Shown in pieces: positions 1 through 6,604 of a stretch of 8,325 nt of DNA. Every line of letters starts with the position of its first letter. Position 1 is the stretch's first letter. A program made the translations under genes and the position numbers. Under the pieces are notes generated by a model, which saw only the letters and a program-made list of their open reading frames with translations, ran no database searches and had not been told where the DNA came from. This DNA is from Pseudomonadota bacterium (GTDB taxonomy: Bacteria; Pseudomonadota; Gammaproteobacteria; Burkholderiales; Burkholderiaceae_F): the NCBI GenBank assembly GCA_021823635.1, contig JAKANT010000049.1, forward strand, positions 1 to 8,325, written 5' to 3'.

Positions 1-218
1 CAGATCGCGGCCGCTTACGCTTCGCCCGCGCGCTAGCAAGCTTTCGTGTGCTGTCGATGCCTGACCGCATCGCCTGCAGCGACTGGTCGAGAACATTGCG
101 CAGGCGAGCGCGAACCAGCGCGCCGGACGCGGCTACGCCCCGGCTCTAGCTCGGTCTCAGCGCGGCGATCACGGTTCGCACGGTCGGGAAGGGACTGGCG
201 TTCTACGCCTCATTCGGA
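1..218. other. Leading stretch with no recognisable gene
   Basis: No frame here gives a protein I recognise. The frame that continues into the CorA-like gene is closed by a TAG at 147-149 and is open only from 150. The other plus frames also carry stops (for example TGA at 62-64 and TAG at 34-36). If the CorA-like gene were full length, its N-terminal cytoplasmic domain should lie here and further left, but none of the three plus-frame translations resembles it. The stretch may be an intergenic region or decayed sequence. No clear promoter or terminator was seen. Confidence 0.4.
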
Positions 219-1013
219 GTGGCACAAACGATTTGGGTGCTCCACAAAGGGCGGCCGGTGACCTTTTTCGTGTTCGAGCGCCTGCTGGTCACGGTCAGCG
301 ATGCCGACTCGCGCACGATCGAGCAAGTGCGCCAGCGTCTGCTCGACGCGCATCCCGGCGGGGCGCGTCTACCGCAGCGGCCGGAGGAATTGATGCTGCG
401 GCTGCTCAACGGCATGGTCGACCGTTATCTGGAGCTGCGGCAACCGCTGACCGAGCGGCTCGACCGCTGGCAGCGCGAACTGCTCGACCCGCGGCGGCCG
501 TTTTCCGATTGGGCGGCGCTGCTGCAGGCGCGCATCGAGATCCGCAAGCTGGAGAACCTGTGCGAGGAACAGGACGACGCGCTACAGGAGCTGCGCGACA
601 GCTATTTGGAGTCCACACCTCAGGCGCAACAGAGCGACGCCTACCTGGTGCGCATCGCCGACGTCATCGAACACGTGCGGCGCGTCCTGCGGCACGCGCA
701 GCGGCTGGAGAACTCGCTGGAGACGGCGGTGCAGTTGCATTTCTCGGCCACTGCGCATCGGACCAACCAAGTGATCCGGCTGCTGACGGTGATCACCGCC
801 GTGTTCGCGCCGTTGACGCTGGTCACGGGCGTGTTCGGGATGAACTTCGAGTCGATGCCTCTGATCGACCGGCCGGAGGGTTTCTGGCTCACGATGGCGG
901 CGATGGCGGCGATCGCCGTGCTTCTGCTGGTGCTGTTCTGGACCCAGCGCGTGCTGTCGGACCGGCCGTCGCGGCTGCGCCGCTGGTGGCGGCGCGCCAG
1001 ATTGCGCCCCTGA
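219..1013 (+). CDS. CorA-family divalent metal ion transporter, N-terminally truncated (possible pseudogene)
   Basis: This is an inner-membrane CorA-type (2-TM-GxN) channel-like transporter, a family that moves Mg2+, Co2+, Ni2+ or, in the ZntB branch, Zn2+. The 264-residue product begins in the middle of the cytoplasmic domain, with RPVTFFVFERLLVTV at about 12-26, which matches the strand followed by the long helical stalk. A charged, Leu-rich helical stretch covers about 55-185. TM1 is about 186-206 and ends in the GMN selectivity motif at 207-209, followed by NFESMP. TM2 is about 222-243, and the C-terminal tail is strongly basic. Family members are usually about 310-330 residues, so roughly 60 N-terminal residues are missing. 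The GTG start has no convincing ribosome binding site; only GGA touches it. The frame is open back to 150, with a TAG before that. Read as a 5'-truncated or frameshifted gene, or a miscalled start. Family call is secure; intactness and ion are not. Confidence 0.7.
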   Translation: MAQTIWVLHKGRPVTFFVFERLLVTVSDADSRTIEQVRQRLLDAHPGGARLPQRPEELMLRLLNGMVDRYLELRQPLTERLDRWQRELLDPRRPFSDWAALLQARIEIRKLENLCEEQDDALQELRDSYLESTPQAQQSDAYLVRIADVIEHVRRVLRHAQRLENSLETAVQLHFSATAHRTNQVIRLLTVITAVFAPLTLVTGVFGMNFESMPLIDRPEGFWLTMAAMAAIAVLLLVLFWTQRVLSDRPSRLRRWWRRARLRP

Positions 1014-1140
1014 AACGCAGCGCATCGCCTCCGGTGGCGTGCTCAGCGTTGCCGCGCGTCGATGTACCGCGCGCGATGGGCCCGCTCGCCACCGCGCCGG
1101 CGACCGGGTTCTCGCGCGCACGATCGCCGCGCGGACGGCG
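1014..1140. other. Convergent intergenic gap between the CorA-like gene and hslR
   Basis: These 127 bases separate two genes that end towards each other. A short dyad at 1022-1042 (GCA-T-CGCC paired with GGCGTGC around a six-base loop) could form a small hairpin. No T-run follows on either strand, so it is not a convincing intrinsic terminator. The rest is GC-rich alternating CGCG sequence without a recognised element. Confidence 0.3.
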
Positions 1141-1524
1141 TCAGTCGCCGCGCTGCAGGCGCCGCAATTCGCGCCCTTCGCGCTTGGTCGGACGCCCCTT
1201 GATCGTCGCCGCGGGTTCGACCGCTCGCGCTTGTTCCAGACGCGCGCGGCGCGCGATGCTGTCGGCCGTCTCCTCGTAAAGCAATCGTGCCGCCGGCGCC
1301 GCGCCGCGCACGGCCGACAGCCCGCGCACGATCACCTCGATCGATGCGGATGGGAGCTGCAGTTGCAGGCGCTCACCGAGGCGCGCCTCGCGGGCGGGCT
1401 TGACGCGCGCGCCGTCGACGCGCACGCGGCCCAGTGCGATCGCCTGGGCCGCCGCCGAGCGCGTTTTGAAGAAGCGCGCGGCCCACAGCCATTTGTCGAG
1501 GCGTACCCGTTCAACGTCGGTCAC
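1141..1524 (-). CDS. hslR: HslR/Hsp15-type S4-domain ribosome-associated heat shock protein
   Basis: Hsp15 (HslR) binds free 50S subunits carrying a nascent chain-tRNA and helps recycle stalled subunits; in E. coli it is heat-induced. The 127-residue product (E. coli HslR is 133) starts with an S4 RNA-binding domain at about 6-55, beginning VRLDKWLWAARFFKTR, with GRVRVDGARVKP following. The family's LLYEET block is at 81-86, and the basic tail GRPTKREGRELRRL is at about 110-123. The frame is open much further upstream (to 1965), but that extension lies antisense to the ligase gene and has no homology I recognise. The GTG at 1524 is the only sensible start and puts the S4 domain at the N-terminus as in the family. 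No Shine-Dalgarno sequence precedes it; a TATCAT hexamer ends seven bases upstream, so the mRNA may be leaderless. Divergent from the ligase gene with a 45-base gap. Confidence 0.88.
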   Translation of the reverse strand: MTDVERVRLDKWLWAARFFKTRSAAAQAIALGRVRVDGARVKPAREARLGERLQLQLPSASIEVIVRGLSAVRGAAPAARLLYEETADSIARRARLEQARAVEPAATIKGRPTKREGRELRRLQRGD

Positions 1525-1538
1525 GAAACGATGATAAT
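1510..1538 (+). promoter_or_regulatory. Candidate sigma70 promoter for the ligase-thiolase unit
   Basis: TTCAAC at 1510-1515 (3 of 6 matches to the -35 consensus) is followed after 17 bases by GATAAT at 1533-1538 (5 of 6 matches to TATAAT). This predicts transcription starting near 1545, about 25 bases before the ATG at 1570. The -35 element lies inside the hslR coding region. The AT-rich ATGATAAT block stands out in this GC-rich context. Motif-based only. Confidence 0.35.
1531..1536 (-). promoter_or_regulatory. Candidate -10 element for hslR
   Basis: Read on the minus strand this is TATCAT, 5 of 6 matches to TATAAT. Six bases separate it from the GTG start of hslR, so transcription would begin at or next to the start codon. 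No good -35 hexamer is seen 16-18 bases upstream, which keeps this weak. It overlaps the -10 candidate of the divergent gene. Confidence 0.25.
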
Positions 1539-1556
1539 CGGCGCCCGCACACTGCC

Positions 1557-1564
1557 GGAGGAGG
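1557..1564 (+). promoter_or_regulatory. Strong ribosome binding site of the ligase gene
   Basis: GGAGGAGG lies five bases before ATG 1570. It decides the start: the reading frame is open back to about 1039, but the upstream part is antisense to hslR and has no ligase homology. Confidence 0.8.
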
Positions 1565-1569
1565 CAACA

Positions 1570-3399
1570 ATGAGTGGCGAGTCGATCGTGCGCTTTGCGC
1601 CGCCGGTGGTCGAGCGCATCGACCGTGGCAATGGTGCGTTCCTGCTGCGCTCGCCGCAACCGCTGGCGCCGCACGCGCGCTCGACCGGCGAATGGCTGGC
1701 GGCCTGGGCGCGGCGTGCGCCTCAGCGCGTCTTTCTCGCCGAGCGCGCGGCAGGCGGCTGGCGCACCGTAACGTATGGGCAGGCGCTCGCGGCAGCGCGG
1801 GCGATCGGAACCGCACTGATCGAGCGCGGGCTTTCCGCCGACCGCCCGGTCGTGGTGCTGTCGCACAACGGGGTCGATCACGCGCTGCTGGCGCTCGCCG
1901 CCCAGTACGCAGGCGTGCCCTACGCGCCGATCTCGCCCGCCTATTCGCTGTTGTCGAGCGACCATGCCAAGCTACGCGCGATCTTCGCGCTGCTCGCGCC
2001 GGGCCTCGTGTTCGCCGACGATGCGGCCAAATTCGGCAAGGCGCTGGCGGCGGTCGGCGGCGGTTTCGAGCTGGTCGCCAGCCGCAACGCACCGGCCGGC
2101 GCCACCTCTTTCGAGACATTGCTCGCCACTCGGGCCGATGCCGCGATCGATGCCGCGTCGGCCGCCGTCGCGCCGGAGTCGATCGCCAAGATCCTGTTCA
2201 CGTCCGGATCCACAGGGGAGCCCAAGGGCGTGATCAACACGCACCGCATGCTGACGGCCAACCAGCAGATGATTCTGCAATGCTGGCCGTTCCTGGAAGA
2301 CGAGCCGCCGGTGATCGTCGATTGGCTGCCGTGGAACCATACCTTCGGTGCCAATCACAACTTCAACCTGGTGCTCGCCAACGGCGGCACCCTGTACATC
2401 GACGAGGGAAAACCCGCGCCCGGGTTGATCGAGAGGACCGTCGCCAATCTGCGCGAGATCGCACCGAACCTCTACTTCAACGTGCCGCGCGGCTTCGACA
2501 TGCTGCTGCCGTTCCTGGAAAGCGACGCCACGTTCGCGGCGCACTTTTTCTCGCGCCTGAAGGTGATCTTCTACGCGGGCGCGGCTTTGCCGCAAAACCT
2601 GTGGGAGCGGCTGGAGCGGCTGGCCGCGCGGCTCGGCCGCCGCGTGGCGCTGGCCTCCGCGTGGGGTTCGACCGAAACCGCGCCGCTGGTGACCAGCGTG
2701 CACTTTCCGATCGAGCGTGCCGGCGTGATCGGCTTGCCGGCGCCCGGCACCGAGCTGCTGTTCGTGCCGAGCGGCGACAAACTGGAGATGCGCGTGCGCG
2801 GCCCCAACGTCACGCCTGGCTACTTCAAGCGCCCCGATCTGACTGCGGCAGCATTCGATGCCGAAGGGTTTTACAAGATCGGCGACGCCGGACGGCTGGC
2901 CGACCCGAACGATCCGTCGCGCGGCGTCGTCTTCGACGGTCGCATCGCCGAAGATTTCAAACTGACCTCCGGCACCTGGGTACACGTCGGTAGCCTGCGC
3001 GTGCGCGCGATTGCGGCGCTCGCGCCGGTGGCGCAGGACGTGGTGGTGGCCGGCCACGACCGCGAGCGCGTCGGGCTGCTGGTCTTTCCGAATGCGGCCG
3101 GCTGCGCGAGCCTGTGCCCGGATCTGCCGGCGTCGACACCGCTCGCCGTGCTGATCAACGATGCGCGCGTGCGCGCGCGGGTGGCGGAGGGTCTGGCGGC
3201 GCTCGCCCGAGAAGGCCGCGGCAGTTCCAACTACGCGACGCGCGCGTTGTTGCTGGCCGAGCCGCCCTCGATCGACGCCAACGAAATCACCGACAAGGGC
3301 TACATCAACCAGCGCGCGGTGCTGGCACGGCGCGCGGCCGACGTGCAGTCGCTGTACCGCGAACCGCCGCCGCCGCAGGTCATCGAGCTGCCCCGCTGA
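1570..3399 (+). CDS. AMP-forming acyl-CoA ligase, feruloyl-CoA synthase type
   Basis: Members of the ANL adenylating superfamily activate a carboxylic acid with ATP to an acyl-AMP and then form the CoA thioester. The 609-residue product shows the core motifs in order. The phosphate-binding loop FTSGSTGEPKG is at 210-220. The A5 motif WGSTETAP is at 365-372. The ribose-binding Asp region YKIGDAGRL is at 435-443 (D439). FDGRIAEDFKLTSG at 455-468 is at the hinge to the small C-terminal domain. The likely catalytic lysine is K576 in EITDKGYINQ. The N-terminal RFAPPVVE, the PYAPISPAYSLLSSDH stretch and FKLTSGTWVHVGSLR are typical of bacterial proteins annotated as feruloyl-CoA synthase (about 600-630 residues); general fatty acyl-CoA ligases usually differ there. 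The substrate is inferred from family likeness: ferulate, another hydroxycinnamate or another aryl acid are possible. The thiolase gene follows after 55 bases on the same strand. The gene is intact and its codon use matches its neighbours. Confidence 0.85.
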   Translation: MSGESIVRFAPPVVERIDRGNGAFLLRSPQPLAPHARSTGEWLAAWARRAPQRVFLAERAAGGWRTVTYGQALAAARAIGTALIERGLSADRPVVVLSHNGVDHALLALAAQYAGVPYAPISPAYSLLSSDHAKLRAIFALLAPGLVFADDAAKFGKALAAVGGGFELVASRNAPAGATSFETLLATRADAAIDAASAAVAPESIAKILFTSGSTGEPKGVINTHRMLTANQQMILQCWPFLEDEPPVIVDWLPWNHTFGANHNFNLVLANGGTLYIDEGKPAPGLIERTVANLREIAPNLYFNVPRGFDMLLPFLESDATFAAHFFSRLKVIFYAGAALPQNLWERLERLAARLGRRVALASAWGSTETAPLVTSVHFPIERAGVIGLPAPGTELLFVPSGDKLEMRVRGPNVTPGYFKRPDLTAAAFDAEGFYKIGDAGRLADPNDPSRGVVFDGRIAEDFKLTSGTWVHVGSLRVRAIAALAPVAQDVVVAGHDRERVGLLVFPNAAGCASLCPDLPASTPLAVLINDARVRARVAEGLAALAREGRGSSNYATRALLLAEPPSIDANEITDKGYINQRAVLARRAADVQSLYREPPPPQVIELPR

Positions 3400-3454
3400 T
3401 GCGCCCGCCGCGCTGCGCTACGCTTCGGCCGTTGCCACGCCAAGGAGATCTGTG

Positions 3455-4633
3455 ATGAACGAAGCCGTGATCGTGTCGACCGCACGCACGCCGCTGTGCA
3501 AGGCTTGGAAAGGGGCGCTGAACATGACCCACGGCGCCACGATGGGCGCGTTCGCGGTGCGCGCCGCGATCGACCGCGCCCGGCTGGACAACGCCGAGAT
3601 CGAAGACGTGATCATGGGCTGCGCCAATCCGGAGGGCGCGACGGGCTGGAACATCGCGCGCCAGGTGGCGATTCGCGCCGGGCTGCCGGTCAGCGTGCCC
3701 GGGCTGACGGTCAACCGCTTCTGCTCGTCCGGGCTACAGACCATCGCGCTGGCGGCACAGCGCATCATGAGCGGGGAGGGCGACATCTACGTCGCCGGCG
3801 GTTTGGAGTCGATCTCGTGCGTGCAAAACGAGATGAACCGCCACATGTTCCAGGACGAGTGGCTGCTAAAGCACAAGCCGGAGATTTACTGGCCGATGCT
3901 GCAGACGGCCGAGAACGTCGCCAAGCGCTACAAGATCGACCGCGAGGCTCAAGACCGCTACGGCGTTCAAAGCCAGCAGCGCGCCGCCGCCGCGCGCGCG
4001 GCGGGCAAGTTCCGCGACGAGATCGTTCCGATCACGGTGAAGACGAAAGTGGTCGACAAGAACACCGGCGCGGAATCGATCAAAGAAGTGACGGTCGAGC
4101 ACGACGAAGGCATCCGCCCGGATACGACCTACGAGGGCGTATCTCAGATCAAGCCCGCGATCGAGGGCGGCGTGATCGCCGCCGGCAACGCCAGCCAGTT
4201 TTCGGACGGCGCAAGCGCCGCGGTGGTGATGAGCGCGGCGACCGCCGCGCGCAAGGGCCTGCAGCCGCTCGGTGCCTTCCGCGGTTTCGCGGTGGCCGGC
4301 TGCGAGCCGGACGAGATGGGCATCGGCCCGGTGTTCGCAGTGCCGAAGCTGCTCGCGCGGGCGGGACTGAAGGTCGATGACATCGACCTGTGGGAACTGA
4401 ACGAAGCGTTCGCGGTGCAGGTGATCTACTGCCGCGACCGGCTCGGCATCCCCAACGAGAAGCTCAACGTCAACGGCGGCGCGATCGCGCTCGGCCACCC
4501 CTACGGCATGAGCGGCGCGCGGCTCGTTGGCCACGCGCTGATCGAAGGCAAGCGCCGCGGCGCGAAGCACGTCGTCGTCACGATGTGCATCGGCGGCGGC
4601 ATGGGCGCCGCCGGCCTGTTCGAGGTGTACTGA
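3455..4633 (+). CDS. Acetyl-CoA C-acetyltransferase / 3-ketoacyl-CoA thiolase
   Basis: Thiolases cleave 3-ketoacyl-CoA with CoA, or in the biosynthetic direction condense two acyl-CoAs. The product has 392 residues, the same length as the Zoogloea ramigera biosynthetic enzyme, and its catalytic residues fall in matching positions: nucleophile C90 in NRFCSSG, N316 in NEAF, H348 in GHPYGMSGA and C378 in CIGGGMG. The N-terminus EAVIVSTARTP is canonical. The start ATG is preceded by AAGGAG at 3442-3447 with seven bases of spacing; the frame is open upstream but overlaps the ligase gene out of frame. The cytoplasmic enzyme is probably a tetramer, as in the family. The stretch around residues 125-150 (NEMNRHMFQDEWL and following) suggests a FadA-like or aryl-pathway variant rather than PhaA proper. 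Substrate chain is not determinable here. It is the last gene of its unit, because cutA converges 22 bases away. Confidence 0.9.
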   Translation: MNEAVIVSTARTPLCKAWKGALNMTHGATMGAFAVRAAIDRARLDNAEIEDVIMGCANPEGATGWNIARQVAIRAGLPVSVPGLTVNRFCSSGLQTIALAAQRIMSGEGDIYVAGGLESISCVQNEMNRHMFQDEWLLKHKPEIYWPMLQTAENVAKRYKIDREAQDRYGVQSQQRAAAARAAGKFRDEIVPITVKTKVVDKNTGAESIKEVTVEHDEGIRPDTTYEGVSQIKPAIEGGVIAAGNASQFSDGASAAVVMSAATAARKGLQPLGAFRGFAVAGCEPDEMGIGPVFAVPKLLARAGLKVDDIDLWELNEAFAVQVIYCRDRLGIPNEKLNVNGGAIALGHPYGMSGARLVGHALIEGKRRGAKHVVVTMCIGGGMGAAGLFEVY

Positions 4634-4658
4634 GAGGAGCCGGCCGCTTAAGCGCTTA
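4634..4658. other. Short convergent junction with palindromes between the thiolase gene and cutA
   Basis: The two genes end 22 bases apart. The junction contains the palindromes CGGCCG (4641-4646) and TAAGCGCTTA (4649-4658), the latter including the cutA stop codon. Neither strand shows a T-run, so this is not a typical intrinsic terminator. Confidence 0.3.
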
Positions 4659-4988
4659 CGCCAGTCGCGGCGGCTGCGTTTCGTCTTCGACCCAGCGCAG
4701 ATACGGCGCGTAGCCTGCGGCGAGCGGCCAAGCGATGATTTCCGGCACGCTGTAGGGGTGCAGCGCGCGGATGGCCGCCTCCAGTGCGGGGTAGCGCTCG
4801 CGCGTGCATTTGATCAGCAACGGCACTTCGGTGGCGCGTTCGATCGCGCCTTGCCAGCGATACACCGACTGCACCGGCGCCAGCTCGTTGACGCACGCCG
4901 CCAGCCGTTGCTCGACCAGGGCGTCGGCGATGCGGCGCGCGCTGGCGGCGTCCGGACAGTTGGTCAACACCACCAGCACTTCGCTCAT
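4656..4988 (-). CDS. cutA: Divalent cation tolerance protein CutA
   Basis: CutA1 is a small, very stable trimeric protein with a ferredoxin-like fold. It was linked to copper and divalent cation tolerance in E. coli, but its biochemical role is still unclear. The 110-residue product matches the family in length and motifs: VLTNCPDAASARRIA at the N-terminus, the LAACVNELAPVQSVYRWQG core at about 29-47, EVPLLIKC at about 54-61 and HPYSVPEIIAWPL at about 77-89. No signal peptide is seen. The ATG has a modest GAGGG seven bases upstream. It follows rplQ by 27 bases on the same strand, a neighbourhood also known in Burkholderia, so it is probably cotranscribed with the end of the alpha operon. In Burkholderia a dsbD gene usually comes next; here the thiolase gene converges instead. 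Confidence 0.93.
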   Translation of the reverse strand: MSEVLVVLTNCPDAASARRIADALVEQRLAACVNELAPVQSVYRWQGAIERATEVPLLIKCTRERYPALEAAIRALHPYSVPEIIAWPLAAGYAPYLRWVEDETQPPRLA

Positions 4989-5015
4989 GCCGGGCCCTCG
5001 GCCGCCCGCCTTCGC

Positions 5016-5417
5016 TCAGCTCGCCGCTTCGGTCGCCGCGGACTCGGGTTCTTTCGGCAGCGGCCGGTCGACCAGCTCGACCAGCGCCATCGGTGCGTTG
5101 TCCCCGGCGCGAAAGCCGAACTTCAGGATGCGCAGATACCCGCCGGGCCGGTCCTTGTAGCGCGGTCCGAGTTCTGCGAACAGCTTGACCACCATCTCGC
5201 GGTCGCGCAGCCGGTTGAACGCCAGCCGTTTGTTGGCGAGCGTCGGCTCCTTACCGAGCGTGATCAGCGGCTCGACTACGCGGCGCAGCTCTTTCGCTTT
5301 CGGTAACGTGGTCTTGATCAGCTCGTGCCGCAGCAGCGAGTTCGACATGTTGCGCAGCATCGCCAGGCGATGCGACGAGGTACGGTTCAGTTTCCGCAGT
5401 CCGTGGCGGTGACGCAT
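5016..5417 (-). CDS. rplQ: 50S ribosomal protein L17
   Basis: L17 is an essential protein of the large subunit near the polypeptide exit tunnel. The 133-residue product has the family's N-terminus MRHRHGLRKLNRTSSHR, the LLRHELIKTTLPKAKELR stretch and the LRDREMVVKLFAELGPRY and GGYLRILK blocks. The acidic Ala-rich tail (about 120-133) makes it slightly longer than E. coli L17 (127) and is variable in the family. The start ATG is preceded by AAAGGAA with five bases of spacing. It is downstream of rpoA, separated by 68 bases that contain a hairpin. Confidence 0.97.
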   Translation of the reverse strand: MRHRHGLRKLNRTSSHRLAMLRNMSNSLLRHELIKTTLPKAKELRRVVEPLITLGKEPTLANKRLAFNRLRDREMVVKLFAELGPRYKDRPGGYLRILKFGFRAGDNAPMALVELVDRPLPKEPESAATEAAS

Positions 5418-5440
5418 GGTCGTTCCTTTCGGTCTTCGGG

Positions 5441-5473
5441 GTCGGCTCTTCTATCCCGCAAGGGCGGGCCGAC
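5441..5473 (-). other. Hairpin in the rpoA-rplQ gap
   Basis: On the operon strand GTCGGC pairs with GCCGAC, enclosing an inner stem CCGC-CCTT-GCGG. There is no T-run after it, so it is unlikely to terminate. It may be an RNA processing or stability element. Base-pairing potential only; no conservation is known to me. Confidence 0.35.
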
Positions 5474-5485
5474 TGAGGTGGCTTC

Positions 5486-6466
5486 TCACTTCTCCAGCCC
5501 GGCGGGCGGCCAGTTTTCGAGTTTCATGCCGAGCGTCAGTCCGCGTGCGGCAAGCACTTCCTTGATCTCGTTCAGCGACTTGCGGCCGAGGTTCGGCGTC
5601 TTCAGCAGCTCGTTTTCGGTGCGCTGGATCAGGTCGCCGATGTAGTAGATGTTCTCGGCCTTCAGACAGTTGGCCGAGCGCACGGTGAGCTCCAGGTCGT
5701 CGACCGGTCGCAGCAGGATCGGGTCGACCTGCGGCGATGCGCGCGCCGCCACCGCCACCTCGGCCGTGCCTTCGAGCGAGGCGAACACCGACAGCTGATC
5801 GACCAGGATGCGCGCGGCCTGGCGTACGGCTTCCTCCGGCGTGATCGCGCCGTTGGTTTCGATCGTCATCACCAGTTTGTCGAGGTCGGTGCGCTGTTCG
5901 ACGCGCGCGCTCTCCACCGTGTAGGACACGCGCTTGACCGGCGAAAAGGAAGCATCCATCACGATGCGGCCGATCGTCTTGCTGTGATCGTCGCGGAACG
6001 CGCGCACGTTGCCCGGCACATAGCCGCGGCCCTTCTCGACCTTGATCTGCATCTCGAGCCGTCCGCCGCCCTGCAGATGCGCGATCACATGCTCGGGATT
6101 GATGATCTCGACATCGTGCGGCAGCTCGATGTCGCCGGCCGTCACCACACCCTCGCCTTCCTTCTTCAGCGTCAGCGTGACTTCGTCGCGGTTGTGCAGC
6201 TTGAACACCACGCCTTTCAGATTCAGCAGGATGTCGACCACGTCCTCGCGCACGCCGTCCAGAGTCGAATACTCGTGCACGACACCGGCGATCGACGCCT
6301 CGGTCGGCGCATAGCCGACCATCGACGACAGCAGGATGCGGCGCAGCGCGTTGCCGAGCGTGTGGCCGTAGCCGCGCTCGAACGGTTCCATCGTGACGAC
6401 CGCCGCGTTCGGTCCGATCGATTCGACCTCGATCGAGCGCGGCTTCAGCAGTGCGGTGGATGTCAT
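5486..6466 (-). CDS. rpoA: DNA-directed RNA polymerase subunit alpha
   Basis: Alpha dimerises to nucleate RNA polymerase assembly and contacts UP elements and activators. The 326-residue product (E. coli 329) has the full N-terminal assembly domain, including RGYGHTLGNALRRILLSS at about 31-48 and GRGYVPGNVRAFRDDHS at about 146-162. A short linker at about 234-248 leads to the C-terminal domain with LTVRSANCLKAENIYYIGDL. R263 here corresponds to the E. coli DNA-contacting R265, and NLGRKSLNEIKEVL and the LENWPP end are present. The start ATG has AAGGGAG six bases upstream. The gene lies 138 bases after rpsD, an unusually large gap that holds a terminator-like hairpin, so its expression may be set separately from the upstream ribosomal genes. 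Confidence 0.98.
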   Translation of the reverse strand: MTSTALLKPRSIEVESIGPNAAVVTMEPFERGYGHTLGNALRRILLSSMVGYAPTEASIAGVVHEYSTLDGVREDVVDILLNLKGVVFKLHNRDEVTLTLKKEGEGVVTAGDIELPHDVEIINPEHVIAHLQGGGRLEMQIKVEKGRGYVPGNVRAFRDDHSKTIGRIVMDASFSPVKRVSYTVESARVEQRTDLDKLVMTIETNGAITPEEAVRQAARILVDQLSVFASLEGTAEVAVAARASPQVDPILLRPVDDLELTVRSANCLKAENIYYIGDLIQRTENELLKTPNLGRKSLNEIKEVLAARGLTLGMKLENWPPAGLEK

Positions 6467-6556
6467 TGACGCTCCCTTCTCAATACCCTCGGCTCGTTAC
6501 ACCGATAAGGCTGATGGATAGTCAGGGGCGATTGCGACCGGGCGCCCTTATCCCGG

Positions 6557-6592
6557 AAAAACCGGCCGCGCCGCCGACACGGGCGGCGGCCG
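6557..6592 (-). terminator. Terminator- or attenuator-like stem-loop between rpsD and rpoA
   Basis: On the operon strand, 12 bases past the rpsD stop, CGGCC-GCCGCC (6592 to 6582) pairs with GGCGGC-GC-GGCCG (6575 to 6563): 11 GC-rich pairs with a two-base GC bulge and a six-base loop CGTGTC. A G and then TTTTT (6561 to 6557) follow. This is the shape of a Rho-independent terminator. Because rpoA and rplQ follow on the same strand, it more likely gives partial termination, or protects the upstream mRNA 3' end, than full termination. No clear promoter was found in 6467-6556. Confidence 0.6.
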
Positions 6593-6604
6593 ACTCGACG
6601 CGCG

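Noticed and set aside
7..43. Restriction sites (GCGGCCGC, GCTAGC, AAGCTT) close together, resembling a cloning linker
   Set aside because: Spacing is irregular and the surrounding sequence looks genomic. A GC-rich genome gives such sites by chance. A vector search would settle it.
233..1279. A 348-codon plus-strand frame overlapping the CorA-like gene
   Set aside because: It is an Ala/Arg/Gly-rich low-complexity translation in another frame, while the overlapping frame has clear CorA motifs.
1039..1569. A 177-residue N-terminal extension of the ligase
   Set aside because: It is antisense to hslR and has no ligase homology; a strong ribosome binding site sits before ATG 1570.
1972..3057. A 361-codon open frame antisense to the ligase gene
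   Set aside because: It is rich in Arg, Ala, Gly and His with no family motifs, and mirrors the GC3 bias of a real ligase gene. It is a shadow frame.
4649..4658. TAAGCGCTTA palindrome as a bidirectional terminator
   Set aside because: It has no loop and no flanking T or A run, so a stable terminator hairpin is not expected.
6467..6556. Possible rpoA promoter (TATCCA or TATCGG as -10)
   Set aside because: No -35-like hexamer lies at 16-18 bases from either candidate.
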